A stretch of DNA of 64,000 nucleotides from Domibacillus sp. PGB-M46 (GCF_022668875.1 NZ_JAKGCR010000002.1:310001-374000); one strand, 5' to 3'; shown: positions 27,398 to 36,588, counted from the stretch's first letter. Notes: a model not told the origin generated them from the sequence alone. Numbers and translations are program-made.

Positions 27398-30300
27398 CGC
27401 TCTCCTCCTTCATCATTTGAATAACCTCTTCATTTTTTTTCGGCCGGATGACCCGGTAGTTGTTTTCATCCAGTGTATCGTCAAACTGGCATACCTGCCG
27501 GTAAGAACAAAATGTACATGGCGTTTTTTTATTATAACGGTATGGCGTAATGTCCACGCGGCCGGATACAATGGCATTGCCCGCTTTTTCGTACAGGCCG
27601 CGGACATGCCCTCTCATCGCACTGAACTCGCTGTCATCAGCTGTTTTTGAGCGTGCGGACAAGGAACCATCTTTTTTAAAGCCCGCCGGAATAATCAGTG
27701 AGTCTCCTGTTTCAAGCTGCTTGTCCATTAAATGAATGGCCTCATCTTCCTCCAGCACCAGCCCTTTCATTCGAAAGCTTTTCATCATCTCTTTTTCAAT
27801 TTCATCAATCGTCATAAATTTTTTCGTATTTAAAAACGGATTGTGGACATGAAAATATAATACGCCCCCCGGCCGTGCTTTCTTGCCGGTTAAAAGTGGT
27901 GAATGCGTAACGACGATATCAAGGTACGTCAGCATCTGCATCGCAAAGCCATAGTAAATCTCGGTCATATCCACATCCCGCGTGCCGGATTTATAATCGA
28001 TAACGCGTAAATACGTATCGTTCTCTCCATGCGCACGGTCAACCCGGTCAATACGGCCGGCAAGCGACATGCGTGCCCCATTTTTTAATTCAAAAACGAG
28101 CGGCGGCAGTTCAGAACGCGGTCCAAATGCAAGCTCAATCCCAAGCGGTGAAAACCCGCTTATTTTTGCTTGTTCACTTAAAACCGTTGAAGCACGGGCA
28201 ATAATCTGCTCGAGTTTATTCTGAATATAAAGATGCCGGTGGGAACTCATTAAAATACGATTTTGAAGCTTCGGAGCGAGCTCCTCTACAGCTGTTTTTG
28301 CAAACGTCCGGCATTGCTCCGGTGTAAGCTCCGGCCATTTCATCCCTCTTTTTTCTACTTCTTCTGCAATCCATTTGAGTGCACCATGGAAAAGGTCGCC
28401 AATGTCCGGCGCTTCAAGACGGTACACACGGCGGTCACGCAGCTTTAAGCCATGGCTGGCAAAATGGCTGAACGAGCATGAGTGAAACGTCTCCATCCGC
28501 GAAACGCTGGCAATCATATCCGTTCCATACAAATCAAGGCTTGTTTGATCCTCCAACGGTGTTGTTTTATTTTCATAGGCGAGACTATCAAGAACGAAGC
28601 CTGCTTTTTTTCTGCTGCTTTCCAGATACAGGTTATATACATCCCACCAAAACGGATAAACCGGGTATCCCCGCTTTTTCATTTGAAGCTGGGAGGTTAA
28701 ATAAGACAAAGTCGGCTCCGGATGGCAAATGTATGCAAGCTGCTCCTCCGCCGGCAGATCAGCCGGATCGTTGGCAACGACTGTTTCCTCCATTTGTTCA
28801 AACCATTCCCGCATTCTTTTTAAATAAGGAGACGGCTGTAGGGACTTTCCTTCCGCATCCGCAATAGGCCATGAAACGTACAAGCGGTGTGATGGAACAG
28901 TAAAAGCCCGGTAAGCAATGAGTTCTTCATCAAGCAGTTTCGTTTTGCTGCCTGGTGCCACATGCATCCCGGAAGAAAGAAGCGCCTCTCTTTCTTCATC
29001 ATCTAAAATGCCGTCCTCCATCTGACGGGCGGGAAAAACGCCATCATTCATGCCGACAATAAAAGCGGTATGAATATCGGCGAGTCTGGATTTATCCGGG
29101 TTGGCTACAATCACTTGATCGGCTGCCGGCGGCACAATCGAAAATTCAAGTGCTTCAAGCCCGGCATCGAGCACGGCAGCGAACTTTTTGGCATCCATTT
29201 CTTCACTGCCAGCTACCTCTGCATACTCATCGAGCATCCCGATCACCGCATCCCATGCCTGGTTGTGCTGTGCTGCTTCAGCCAGCTCACCGCGTTCCTC
29301 CGCTTCAATAGAGAGCTGCTCTATTTTCTGGGGTATATCCAGCTCTTCAATATACTGATAAAGAGCCCGGCAGCATTCCATCGCATTTTTGGCGCGTTTC
29401 ATCCGCTTTTCAAGCCGGAAAAGCGGCGCTGCAATCGTTTCTTTCATTACGTTTAAACGTTCTTCAAATGCCCGTTCCTCATCTGTCTGGGCAACAGCGG
29501 TAAATTCAAGTCCCATGTAACGGCGGTAGGTCCAGCGTTCGCCGTTCGTCCAGCGCTCGCCATAAATTCCATGGGCCAGCACATAGTTTTCAAGCAGGTC
29601 CATTCCGCGCCGGACTTGTTCGCGCGGCTGGTCAAATGAAAAAAGCAAATCGGTTTTAACTGCACGAAAAACTGCTTCGTAACGCCAGTTTCCGCCGATT
29701 ACTTCCAATGAAGAACGAATCAGCTCAACGAGCGGATGATTAAGCATCGGTCTTTTTTGATCGATAAAAAACGGGATGCTGTAGTCATCAAAGACGGTCT
29801 CGATAATAGACCGGTAGTCTTCCCCATTTCGTGCAAGGAGCGCCATTTGCTTGTAACGCAGTCCTTCTGTGCGGGAAAGGCGGCGTATTTCACGTGCTGC
29901 TGCTTCAATCTCCGCCCGTCTGCTTGCTGCCTGCCAGAGAGCGGTGCCGCTGCTGTGGGCCAGGGCTCGTGCCGGACGTTTATCGAACTGCATTTCAAGA
30001 TGAATAAGAGCAGCCTCTTTCTGGCGTTTATGTCCATACAGGATCAGATCTTTTTTTATATCGATTTCCTCTTCTGCCGCAATCCGATACAAATCATGAT
30101 ACGCACGTCCCGGCTGGCGGAACAAATGCGTGTCCTCGGGCGCCTCATCCCGGAACGGACGGTCAGTTGTCAGGGCAATCGTGACTTCATTGGCTGTTTT
30201 CATTAATACTCTTATTACGTCATATTCCTGCGGCGTAAAGCTGTGAAATCCATCTATATATATATCAGCTTCCCGCACATAAGACGAGGAAGCGGCCATT

Positions 30301-30854
30301 TGGGCAAGGAGTCTCAAATAATCCTCGGAATCTATATATTTGCCGGCAAGCACGCGCTCATATGATGTATAAATCATTTGCAGGTCACTCAGTTTGTCTG
30401 CGAGAGCAGCCGGTACATGCTTGCGATGCTCTTCCATTTCTTCAGGCACAATTAAATACTGGCGAAATTCTGTCAGCATCTGTTCAACCGTGCTGACAAA
30501 CCCTGTTTTATCGGCTGCTTTTGCAAAAACGGCTAGATCCTGGCGGTTCTCTTCAATAATTTTTCGAATTAAGATGTTGCGTCCGGCTGGCGTTATATGC
30601 TGCCTGCTCATGCCGCCTTCCTGCTGCAGAACACGCCAGGCAAGACGTGTCAGGCTGTATACCTGCGCCCGGATAATGCCGCCGACTTCCTGGTCAGACG
30701 CCAGGCGGTACTCTGACAAGAATGACATTTGCTCAGGTACAATATAAATAAGCGGCTTTCCGTCTGGCTGCCGGATAAGACGTTCTTTTATTTCATTTAT
30801 AATATGCTCTGTTTTTCCCGAACCGGAACGTCCGATAATAAATTGTAAAGCCAT
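27384..30854 (-). CDS. addB: ATP-dependent helicase/nuclease subunit B
   Basis: This 1156-residue AddB subunit has an N-terminal Walker A (GRSGSGKTE), a helicase-like core that in AddB recognises Chi, and a C-terminal RecB-type nuclease (VIDYKSG). The four Cys of its 4Fe-4S cluster are visible: one in FHSCSFSHF and three in CTFCSYRQVCQFD. The ATG follows GGAGGA closely. It is transcribed with addA from a strong promoter. The sbcDC genes that follow addAB in B. subtilis are absent. Confidence 0.96.
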   Translation of the reverse strand: MALQFIIGRSGSGKTEHIINEIKERLIRQPDGKPLIYIVPEQMSFLSEYRLASDQEVGGIIRAQVYSLTRLAWRVLQQEGGMSRQHITPAGRNILIRKIIEENRQDLAVFAKAADKTGFVSTVEQMLTEFRQYLIVPEEMEEHRKHVPAALADKLSDLQMIYTSYERVLAGKYIDSEDYLRLLAQMAASSSYVREADIYIDGFHSFTPQEYDVIRVLMKTANEVTIALTTDRPFRDEAPEDTHLFRQPGRAYHDLYRIAAEEEIDIKKDLILYGHKRQKEAALIHLEMQFDKRPARALAHSSGTALWQAASRRAEIEAAAREIRRLSRTEGLRYKQMALLARNGEDYRSIIETVFDDYSIPFFIDQKRPMLNHPLVELIRSSLEVIGGNWRYEAVFRAVKTDLLFSFDQPREQVRRGMDLLENYVLAHGIYGERWTNGERWTYRRYMGLEFTAVAQTDEERAFEERLNVMKETIAAPLFRLEKRMKRAKNAMECCRALYQYIEELDIPQKIEQLSIEAEERGELAEAAQHNQAWDAVIGMLDEYAEVAGSEEMDAKKFAAVLDAGLEALEFSIVPPAADQVIVANPDKSRLADIHTAFIVGMNDGVFPARQMEDGILDDEEREALLSSGMHVAPGSKTKLLDEELIAYRAFTVPSHRLYVSWPIADAEGKSLQPSPYLKRMREWFEQMEETVVANDPADLPAEEQLAYICHPEPTLSYLTSQLQMKKRGYPVYPFWWDVYNLYLESSRKKAGFVLDSLAYENKTTPLEDQTSLDLYGTDMIASVSRMETFHSCSFSHFASHGLKLRDRRVYRLEAPDIGDLFHGALKWIAEEVEKRGMKWPELTPEQCRTFAKTAVEELAPKLQNRILMSSHRHLYIQNKLEQIIARASTVLSEQAKISGFSPLGIELAFGPRSELPPLVFELKNGARMSLAGRIDRVDRAHGENDTYLRVIDYKSGTRDVDMTEIYYGFAMQMLTYLDIVVTHSPLLTGKKARPGGVLYFHVHNPFLNTKKFMTIDEIEKEMMKSFRMKGLVLEEDEAIHLMDKQLETGDSLIIPAGFKKDGSLSARSKTADDSEFSAMRGHVRGLYEKAGNAIVSGRVDITPYRYNKKTPCTFCSYRQVCQFDDTLDENNYRVIRPKKNEEVIQMMKEESDEQL

Positions 30855-30880
30855 CCGGATTCCTCCTTTTACTTCCTTTC

Positions 30881-30909
30881 AGTATAACAAAGATCATACG
30901 TTCGGTCAA
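30881..30909 (-). promoter_or_regulatory. Promoter of addBA
   Basis: TTGACC, a 17-base spacer, then TATACT, 27 bases upstream of addB. Confidence 0.82.
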
Positions 30910-30920
30910 AAGAACAAAAT

Positions 30921-30943
30921 AAAAACGGCCCTTAGCCGTTTTT
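30921..30943 (-). terminator. Terminator of yhjE
   Basis: AAAACGGC / GCCGTTTT hairpin with T tract, overlapping the yhjE stop codon. Confidence 0.85.
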
Positions 30944-31511
30944 ATTTTTGCAGACGCTTTTCCAATTGTTTTCCTGCTGCCCATAAAAGAGCAATCGCTG
31001 CGATAATAACAGCCGTTCTTCCCGGCTGATGAATAAGAGCAAAAAGATCGTGGCCGACGTAGCTGATCGTAAAAATCATGACGGTTTTTCCCGCCATAAC
31101 GGCAAATAAATATTGAACCACACTAATATGAGACAGGCCCGCTACGATATTAACAATCGCAGAGGGCGTAAACGGGAAGCACAGCATCAAAAAAATGGGC
31201 GCAAAGCCGTGCCTGTCCATCCAGTTCATCATTTGTGCAACCTGCTTGTTTCGCTGCAGGAAACGCAAAATACGCTGCTGTCCCAATCTTCTTACAAGCA
31301 AAAAAACAAGGAAAGACCCGGTGACGGCCCCTCCCCATGAAATTAAAAAGCCGAGCCAGAGCCCAAACGCGTTTACATTTGCAAGAACAAAAGCAAAAAG
31401 CGGCAAAAAGGGCAGGAATGCTTCAAGCAGCGGAAGCAGGAAGCCCGGCAGCGGCCCAAATGACTCATACCGCTGAATCCATTCCATAATATGATCTATT
31501 GAGAAATTCAT
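30942..31511 (-). CDS. yhjE: TVP38/TMEM64 (DedA-like) membrane protein YhjE
   Basis: This 189-residue integral membrane protein belongs to the SNARE-associated/TVP38 family. Five or six helices surround the re-entrant motifs, seen as FLPFLPLFAFVLANVNAFG and the FPFTPSAIVNIVAGLS segment typical of DedA-superfamily lipid or solute transporters. B. subtilis YhjE lies in the same region. AAAGGGA precedes the ATG. The transported substrate is unknown. Confidence 0.8.
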   Translation of the reverse strand: MNFSIDHIMEWIQRYESFGPLPGFLLPLLEAFLPFLPLFAFVLANVNAFGLWLGFLISWGGAVTGSFLVFLLVRRLGQQRILRFLQRNKQVAQMMNWMDRHGFAPIFLMLCFPFTPSAIVNIVAGLSHISVVQYLFAVMAGKTVMIFTISYVGHDLFALIHQPGRTAVIIAAIALLWAAGKQLEKRLQK

Positions 31512-31547
31512 TGACTTGTTCCCTTTCGTTATCCATCCTTGTTGTGC

Positions 31548-32114
31548 TCATTCCCTGTTTCCGGTATAAAAAAACGAAATGATATTTTCTTTTACCCCGA
31601 CAACATATTGAGCACGAGTGACTTTTTCGGTTTGTATAGAAGGTGAGCTGGCATTACCCCTTTCATAAAGTTCTTTTGTCATCATAATCTGATTATGAAC
31701 AGCAAGAGGCGAGACTGGCACTATAATGGCTTGATCGTCTGTAAATGTTACTTTTGTTTGTTTTTTATCGATTTTTTCCAAGAATTTTAAATGGGAGAGT
31801 GTAATCCATATACATTCAGGTTTTAAATGAGAAATCGTCGGGAATAGATAAGTACCTTTCAAATGATCCACATTAACCGGAACTTTTCGATTGATGCCAA
31901 GGACTCTGGTAGAAGCTTCTCTCCGGCCGTCATAGGTTGAAAGGTAGCGAATGCAGCTTTGCCGAATAATTTTCAGCGGCGTTTTCTTTATCATAACCGG
32001 TTCTTTGTTTTTTTCATACACTTTTGTGTATTCTCCAAAACGAATCGGTTCCAGGGAAAGAGTACGTTCATTGATAATATATTCGCTGTTTACATCATTC
32101 GGCTGGTTGTTCAC
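31548..32114 (-). CDS. comK: Competence transcription factor ComK
   Basis: This 188-residue ComK homologue has the core features: CIRYLSTYDGRREAS (CRFFGSSYAGRKAG in B. subtilis), FPTISHLKPECIWI and the C-terminal MecA-binding region. ComK binds paired A/T boxes and switches on DNA-uptake and recombination genes, including its own. It starts with GTG 8 bases after GGTGAG. Its controllers or targets mecA, comZ, coiA and addAB are also in this window. It is diverged from the B. subtilis protein but full length, so competence may be functional. Confidence 0.9.
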   Translation of the reverse strand: MNNQPNDVNSEYIINERTLSLEPIRFGEYTKVYEKNKEPVMIKKTPLKIIRQSCIRYLSTYDGRREASTRVLGINRKVPVNVDHLKGTYLFPTISHLKPECIWITLSHLKFLEKIDKKQTKVTFTDDQAIIVPVSPLAVHNQIMMTKELYERGNASSPSIQTEKVTRAQYVVGVKENIISFFYTGNRE

Positions 32115-32156
32115 TTGATCGACTCACCCGTTTCTTTCATTTATTTGAACGACTTT

Positions 32157-32185
32157 ATTCTATCATTTAGCAGTAAAATTGTCCC
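32157..32185 (-). promoter_or_regulatory. Candidate promoter of comK
   Basis: GGGACA, a 17-base spacer, then TAGAAT. The poor -35 with A/T-rich DNA just upstream (about 32190-32235) fits a promoter activated by ComK itself; no perfect AAAA-N5-TTTT box is present. Confidence 0.45.
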
Positions 32186-32228
32186 ATTTGCCACGAGAAA
32201 TAATTTTCTAAAAATTTTAAACTTTCTG

Positions 32229-32257
32229 TTGATTAGTTGTTTGGAATCCCATATAAT
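32229..32257 (+). promoter_or_regulatory. Promoter of the IDEAL-domain gene
   Basis: TTGATT, a 17-base spacer, then perfect TATAAT. Confidence 0.8.
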
Positions 32258-32285
32258 AAAAAAAAGGTATCTGAGGTGATTAAAA

Positions 32286-32519
32286 ATGGAAAACAACAAT
32301 TACTTTGCTGAGATGATGAAGTCCCCGATGCCCCGTGAAAAAGAAAAAACAGTAATGAGCGAATTTATTGACAGCTTTTTAAGCGATATTTTATACAAAA
32401 AAGAAAAAGCCGCATTAATGGAAAAAATCGATCTTTCACTTGATAAAGGCGACCGTTCCGCTTTTATTGCCCTATCTGATGAATTAAACCGTTTGGAGAA
32501 AACCTATCGCGCATCTTGA
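32286..32519 (+). CDS. IDEAL-domain protein (YhzC-like)
   Basis: This 77-residue protein ends in the roughly 37-residue IDEAL domain (IDLSLDKGDRSAFIALSDEL), a short helical module named for its Ile-Asp-Glu-Ala-Leu pattern and found in several bacillar regulators. It is divergent from comK with 171 bases between, as is yhzC in B. subtilis. GAGGTGAT precedes the ATG. The function is unknown; location suggests but does not prove a link to competence. Confidence 0.75.
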   Translation: MENNNYFAEMMKSPMPREKEKTVMSEFIDSFLSDILYKKEKAALMEKIDLSLDKGDRSAFIALSDELNRLEKTYRAS

Positions 32520-32570
32520 CGCTTTCCTTCACACTGGTTTCCCCAAACGACAAAATCCCATACTTAACCT

Positions 32571-32605
32571 AAAAGCCCCGTATCTCTCTAGATACGGGTG
32601 CTTTT
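32571..32605. terminator. Terminator between the IDEAL gene and azlD
   Basis: AAAAGC-CCCGTATCT / AGATACGGG-TGCTTTT hairpin between convergent genes. Confidence 0.82.
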
Positions 32606-32623
32606 AAGCGCGCATTTCCCCTC

Positions 32624-32932
32624 TCACATTGAAAAAACGGATAAAACCGTTAAAATTCCAATTGACCCAAGAACCGTAACAATAATGTTAGCGCCTGTAA
32701 ACGCAAGAATAAAAGCTGCCGCTGTTCCAATTAAAGCAAAGGCCGTATTTTCATGAAAGGTTAAAATTCCCGGAAAAATAAGGGCGCCTAGAGTTGCATA
32801 CGGAACATTCTGCAATATTCCCTGCCAAAAATAAGGCAGCTCTTTACCTTTAAATAAAACAAATGGCAGCATACGCGGAATATAGGTTACGAGAGTCATC
32901 CCTATCACAATCGCCGCAATCGTTGTACTCAT
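32624..32932 (-). CDS. azlD: Branched-chain amino acid exporter subunit AzlD
   Basis: This 102-residue membrane protein with four helices matches the AzlD family (TYIPRMLPFVLF near residues 17-28). AzlC and AzlD form a two-component exporter of branched-chain amino acids and analogues such as azaleucine. Its ATG overlaps the azlC stop (ATGA). The azlB regulator is not present. Substrate is assigned by family only. Confidence 0.85.
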   Translation of the reverse strand: MSTTIAAIVIGMTLVTYIPRMLPFVLFKGKELPYFWQGILQNVPYATLGALIFPGILTFHENTAFALIGTAAAFILAFTGANIIVTVLGSIGILTVLSVFSM

Positions 32933-33642
32933 TCTCTGCGCCCCTTTCTTTTTGCCTGGTCAGCTGCTTCAATACTGATCGCTGCAATAAGCGTCGACAC
33001 AATAATAGACCAGCCGCTTGAAAGAGTATCCGAGTACGTAAAAATACAGTTTAATACGGCTGCAGTAGATGCCAGCAGGACCGCTTTTGCGCTTTTTTTA
33101 AGCGACGGCACCAAAAGACCAATAAACATGGCATATAAGGCAATGCCCATACTTTCCTGAACAACAGGCGGCATGGCACTTCCTGCCAGATAGCCGACTC
33201 CCGAGGCTAGCACCCAGCTGGAATAAGAAATAAGCACAAGACCTGCCATAAAAGAGGAATGAAGTGTTCCGCTTTTCATTGCCGCCACTGAAAATGTTTC
33301 ATCTGTCACGCCAAAAGCATAAGCGGCTTTTTTCCAGAGAGGCTCTTCATCCGCTTTTTCATTTAAAGCAGTTGACATTAGAAAGTGGCGGATGTTCAGA
33401 ATAAAGGTCGTCAGCACAATTTCAAAAATCCCTGTGCCGATCGTGATCAAGCTTAAAGCTATATACTGAGCGGCTCCGGCAAAAACAAAGATGCTCAATG
33501 ACATCGCCTCGGCCAATGTTAATTCCGCACTTTTAGCGAGCAGGCCATATGTAAGAGCTGCCGGCACGTACCCAATGGCAATGCCTATGCCGGCTGCGAG
33601 CCCATCTTTAAATTCGCTTTGCGCTGCCGCAGTTGTTTCCAC
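32929..33642 (-). CDS. azlC: Branched-chain amino acid exporter subunit AzlC
   Basis: This 237-residue multi-pass membrane protein of the AzlC family has the GIAIGYVPAALTYGLLAKSAGLT-like start (split here as YVPAALTYGLLAKSAELT) and the central NIRHFLMSTAL motif conserved in the family. It starts with GTG after GGAGGGG and is translationally coupled to azlD. It is the larger transport subunit. No regulator is adjacent, so control is unclear. Confidence 0.88.
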   Translation of the reverse strand: METTAAAQSEFKDGLAAGIGIAIGYVPAALTYGLLAKSAELTLAEAMSLSIFVFAGAAQYIALSLITIGTGIFEIVLTTFILNIRHFLMSTALNEKADEEPLWKKAAYAFGVTDETFSVAAMKSGTLHSSFMAGLVLISYSSWVLASGVGYLAGSAMPPVVQESMGIALYAMFIGLLVPSLKKSAKAVLLASTAAVLNCIFTYSDTLSSGWSIIVSTLIAAISIEAADQAKRKGRRE

Positions 33643-33705
33643 TTCGTCCCCTCCATTTTCTCATTTTTCAACAAATTATACTCTTTTATATGGAGTCCAA
33701 CAATA

Positions 33706-33733
33706 AAAAAATACGCCGGCAGCAGGCTGGCGC
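33706..33733 (-). terminator. Terminator of the acyl-CoA ligase gene
   Basis: Imperfect hairpin ACGC-CAG / CTG-GCGT region followed by seven T residues on the minus strand. Confidence 0.6.
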
Positions 33734-33738
33734 GTGGA

Positions 33739-35292
33739 TTATCTCTGTTTTTCAATTTGTTTTTTAAGAGATCTTCTTAAAATTTTTCCAGTCGTGTTTT
33801 TAGGCAGCTCTTTTAAAAACTCTACGGATGATGGTACCTTATATGAAACAAGTCTTTCTTTGCAATATGTCCGGATCTCTTCTTCAGTTAAGGAATCTCC
33901 ATGTTGAACCACAAAAGCGAGAACCGCTTCTCCATAATCGGAATCCGGGACACCAAGCACAGCGGCTTCTCTAATACCGGGGTGCTCATATAAGACTTCT
34001 TCTACTTCACGCGGATATACATTGTACCCGCCTACTAATATCAGATCTTTCTTCCGGTCTACAATATAAAAATAGCCTTCATCGTCCTGGCAGGCCAAAT
34101 CCCCGGTATACAGCCAGCCGTCCCGAAGAACAGCCGCTGTTTCTTCCGGCATTTTATAATATCCTTTCATCACATTTGGCCCTTTCACAATCAATTCACC
34201 TACTTGGCCAAGTGCTATTTCTTCGCCGAGTTCATTGACGATTTTGTTTTCAACGTTCGGAATAGAGCAGCCAATCGAACCGGCTTTACGTGGACGGTCA
34301 AGCGGATTAAAACAAGTAACCGGGCTTGCTTCTGACAGTCCGTATCCTTCTGAAACGCGCACATAAAATGTTTCCTCAAACTGCTTCAAAAGAGAGACAG
34401 GCATAGGCGCTCCGCCGGAGATACAAAGGCGGACAGACGAAAAATCAGCCGGTTGTGCCTTTGAATGCTGTATTAAAAAAGAATACATAGTCGGCACACC
34501 AGCAAACACAGTCGCTTTGTGTTCTTTAGCTGCCTGAAACACTTCTTTCGGGCTGAATGACGGCAGAATAATGATTTCAGCTCCGCAAATAAGAGGCGTA
34601 TTAAGCATGACCGTTAAGCAAAAAATATGAAACATCGGCAGAGCGGTGATGACAATATCTGAATTCGTCATAGACAAGTATTCTGCAATATCCCGCGCAT
34701 TTGAATACATATTTTTATGCGTCAGCATGACACCTTTCGGATAGCCGGTTGTACCAGATGTATATAAGATCACAGCTGTGTCTGCTTCGCACGAATCAAG
34801 CCTGCAAAGAGGATTTTCACACTCAGCTAATTCGGAAAACGTTTTCATTTTTTGGTAGATAGAAAGATCCGGCTTATCAGGTTCATGTGTAAAGAGATGA
34901 TCAGATGCACAGAGAATAAACTGGCTGACAGCTGGAAGTTCCTGATGCATACTCTCCATAATGGGAAGCAGCTTGTCCGTCGTCACAACTGCTTTTGTAT
35001 CACTGTTTTGTAAGATATAAAGCACTTCATTTCGTGTATAAGCCGGGTTGATTGGAACCACAATGAGACCCGCCCGCAGCGCCCCATACAACGAAACGAT
35101 AAACTGCGGTGAATTGCCCAGCAATAAAGCAATGTGATCCCCCTTTTGAAAACCAAGTGACTGCAGTCCGGCCGCAAATCGTGTAGCATTATCGTTCAGC
35201 TCCCGATAAGTCGCAGACGTATTTAAAAATGTATATGCTCTTTTATTCGCATGGGTAGACCCCATTCGTTCAAGTGCCCATGATACATTCAC
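33739..35292 (-). CDS. lcfB: Long-chain fatty-acid-CoA ligase (LcfB/YhfL-like)
   Basis: This 517-residue adenylate-forming enzyme activates fatty acids with ATP and CoA. Signature motifs: YTSGTTGYPKGVM (AMP binding), GYGLSEASP, YTGDLACQDDEGY and the hinge DRKKDLILVGGYNVYPREVE. The catalytic Lys is in NTTGKILRRSL near the C-terminus. GTG at 35292 with GGGAGG upstream is chosen as start. It corresponds to B. subtilis yhfL (lcfB), also near yhfI. A palindrome downstream of the promoter suggests repression by a lipid regulator. Confidence 0.88.
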   Translation of the reverse strand: MNVSWALERMGSTHANKRAYTFLNTSATYRELNDNATRFAAGLQSLGFQKGDHIALLLGNSPQFIVSLYGALRAGLIVVPINPAYTRNEVLYILQNSDTKAVVTTDKLLPIMESMHQELPAVSQFILCASDHLFTHEPDKPDLSIYQKMKTFSELAECENPLCRLDSCEADTAVILYTSGTTGYPKGVMLTHKNMYSNARDIAEYLSMTNSDIVITALPMFHIFCLTVMLNTPLICGAEIIILPSFSPKEVFQAAKEHKATVFAGVPTMYSFLIQHSKAQPADFSSVRLCISGGAPMPVSLLKQFEETFYVRVSEGYGLSEASPVTCFNPLDRPRKAGSIGCSIPNVENKIVNELGEEIALGQVGELIVKGPNVMKGYYKMPEETAAVLRDGWLYTGDLACQDDEGYFYIVDRKKDLILVGGYNVYPREVEEVLYEHPGIREAAVLGVPDSDYGEAVLAFVVQHGDSLTEEEIRTYCKERLVSYKVPSSVEFLKELPKNTTGKILRRSLKKQIEKQR

Positions 35293-35320
35293 CGTCTCAT
35301 CCTCCCCCGTGTTAAACAAA

Positions 35321-35334
35321 TAACAAATCTGTTA
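35321..35334. promoter_or_regulatory. Palindrome downstream of the lcfB promoter
   Basis: TAACAAATCTGTTA, a near-perfect dyad between the -10 box and the lcfB start. It does not match the bacillar FadR consensus, so the regulator is unknown. Confidence 0.4.
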
Positions 35335-35339
35335 TCTCT

Positions 35340-35368
35340 ATTATATAAAACAATATATAAAGCAACAA
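35340..35368 (-). promoter_or_regulatory. Promoter of lcfB
   Basis: TTGTTG, a 17-base spacer, then TATAAT. The -35 overlaps the U tract of the preceding yhfI terminator. Confidence 0.72.
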
Positions 35369-35400
35369 AAAAGCCGCAAGTGCGCGCAAGTGCGGCTTTT
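35367..35400 (-). terminator. Terminator of yhfI
   Basis: AAAAGCCGCA / TGCGGCTTTT hairpin with six T residues on the minus strand. The 126 bases from here to the yhfI stop show no gene. Confidence 0.82.
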
Positions 35401-35526
35401 GGGCTGCCAGCAAATGCCCGCTTTCAATGTTACCTGCCCGCTGTGAATTCCCATGCCTTTAACCTCTTCCTATCCGGCAGTGTTCCTTGAAGGACAAATG
35501 TTTTGAATCAGTCTGCTTTCTATATT

Positions 35527-36261
35527 TTAAAAACCAATTTCCAAGTTTTCTCTTGCGAGCATAATAGGGCCGCTAAATTCTTCGCCGGCTTCCTGGACAA
35601 GCTGATCAAGTTCTCCAAAGTGAGGCAAATGAGTCAGCACTAATGTTTTCACTTGTGCTTCCCTGGCAAGGATGCCGGCTTCCTGCGCTGTCATGTGCCC
35701 GGCCGAAGAGCCATCCATTCCTTTATATAAGTTGCTTTCAGCAAGCAGTACATCTGCACCTTGTGCAAAAGATGCAAACTCCCTTTGAAAGGCGGTATCC
35801 GCTGTATACACCACCGTATCTGTTCCGTCTGTAATTTTGATGGCATAGCAGGGCGCCGGGTGTTTTGTTTTGAAAAATGAAATCGAAAAAGGCCCGGCTT
35901 TAAGTGTATCCGCAGGATTATAAGCAACGCCTTTCGTTATGTTTTTGTACGTCAAGGTTTGGAATCCGTCTGCTTCATTATGTCCGTAAATAGCAAGAGG
36001 CTCCTCCCTCGTTTTACTTGTAAAAGAATCAATTAAAAGCGCATGCTGCAATACGCCAATATCCGCTACATGATCTGCGTGATAATGGGACAGAATAACA
36101 GCATTAAGATCTGCTGGCTTTAAATGATTTTGCAGTTTCGATAAAACAGCGCTGCCGCAGTCTACAAGCAGCTTGAAACCGTCATGTTCAACCAAATATC
36201 CGCTGCTGGCCTCATTCGCTTTCGGAAAGCCGCCCCAGCAGCCTAGTACAGTTACATTCAT
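35527..36261 (-). CDS. yhfI: Metallo-beta-lactamase-fold hydrolase YhfI
   Basis: This 244-residue MBL-fold protein carries the dinuclear-metal motif HYHADH (LSHYHADHVAD), Asp in YTADTAF and His in TKHPAPC and TLVLTHLPHF. It resembles tRNase Z and arylsulfatase-like members. The substrate is unknown. The ATG at 36261 is preceded by AAGGGAGC. It matches B. subtilis yhfI, here with yhfH divergent rather than co-directional. Confidence 0.87.
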   Translation of the reverse strand: MNVTVLGCWGGFPKANEASSGYLVEHDGFKLLVDCGSAVLSKLQNHLKPADLNAVILSHYHADHVADIGVLQHALLIDSFTSKTREEPLAIYGHNEADGFQTLTYKNITKGVAYNPADTLKAGPFSISFFKTKHPAPCYAIKITDGTDTVVYTADTAFQREFASFAQGADVLLAESNLYKGMDGSSAGHMTAQEAGILAREAQVKTLVLTHLPHFGELDQLVQEAGEEFSGPIMLARENLEIGF

Positions 36262-36333
36262 GTATGTATGCTCCCTTCTTTTCTTATTGTATTCCCTTAT
36301 TCCAAAAAAATAAAATAAATTTTCAGAAAACGG

Positions 36334-36362
36334 TTGACGATTTGGTTCTGTTATAATACACT
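36334..36362 (+). promoter_or_regulatory. Promoter of yhfH
   Basis: TTGACG, a 17-base spacer, then TACACT. An overlapping TGT-TATAAT extended -10 is also present, so the exact start is uncertain. Confidence 0.6.
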
Positions 36363-36406
36363 GTTATTAACAAATCAATCAGTTATATAACAAAGGAGAG
36401 ACAAAC

Positions 36407-36538
36407 ATGATCACAGACATCGTTGAATTTTTCAAAAACCTTCCGCCAAAACAATGCACAAGCTGCGGTTCTCATATCGAAGAACAGCATGACTGCTACA
36501 GCAACACATGCTCAACTTGCGCATCAAAGGATCTGTAA
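36407..36538 (+). CDS. yhfH: YhfH-like small zinc-ribbon protein
   Basis: This 43-residue protein starts with VEFFKNLPPKQC and holds four Cys in two pairs (CTSC and CSTC) plus C27, the layout of a small zinc ribbon. It matches the YhfH family. AAAGGAGAG precedes the ATG and a strong terminator follows. Too short for routine gene callers. Function is unknown. Confidence 0.8.
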   Translation: MITDIVEFFKNLPPKQCTSCGSHIEEQHDCYSNTCSTCASKDL

Positions 36539-36556
36539 CCCTGTCGCCTGCGTCAT

Positions 36557-36588
36557 AAAAACCCCCTGCCTCAACCGGCAGGGGGTTT
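36557..36588. terminator. Terminator between yhfH and the FixH-like gene
   Basis: AAACCCCCTGCC / GGCAGGGGGTTT hairpin between convergent genes. Confidence 0.88.

Noticed and set aside
32190-32240. ComK-binding K-box before comK
   Set aside because: The DNA is A/T-rich and suggestive, but no clear AAAA-N5-TTTT pair with the required spacing is present.
35527-36261. YhfI as an antibiotic beta-lactamase
   Set aside because: The MBL fold with HYHADH and its synteny point to the YhfI/tRNase Z-like branch, not to a secreted lactamase; no signal peptide.
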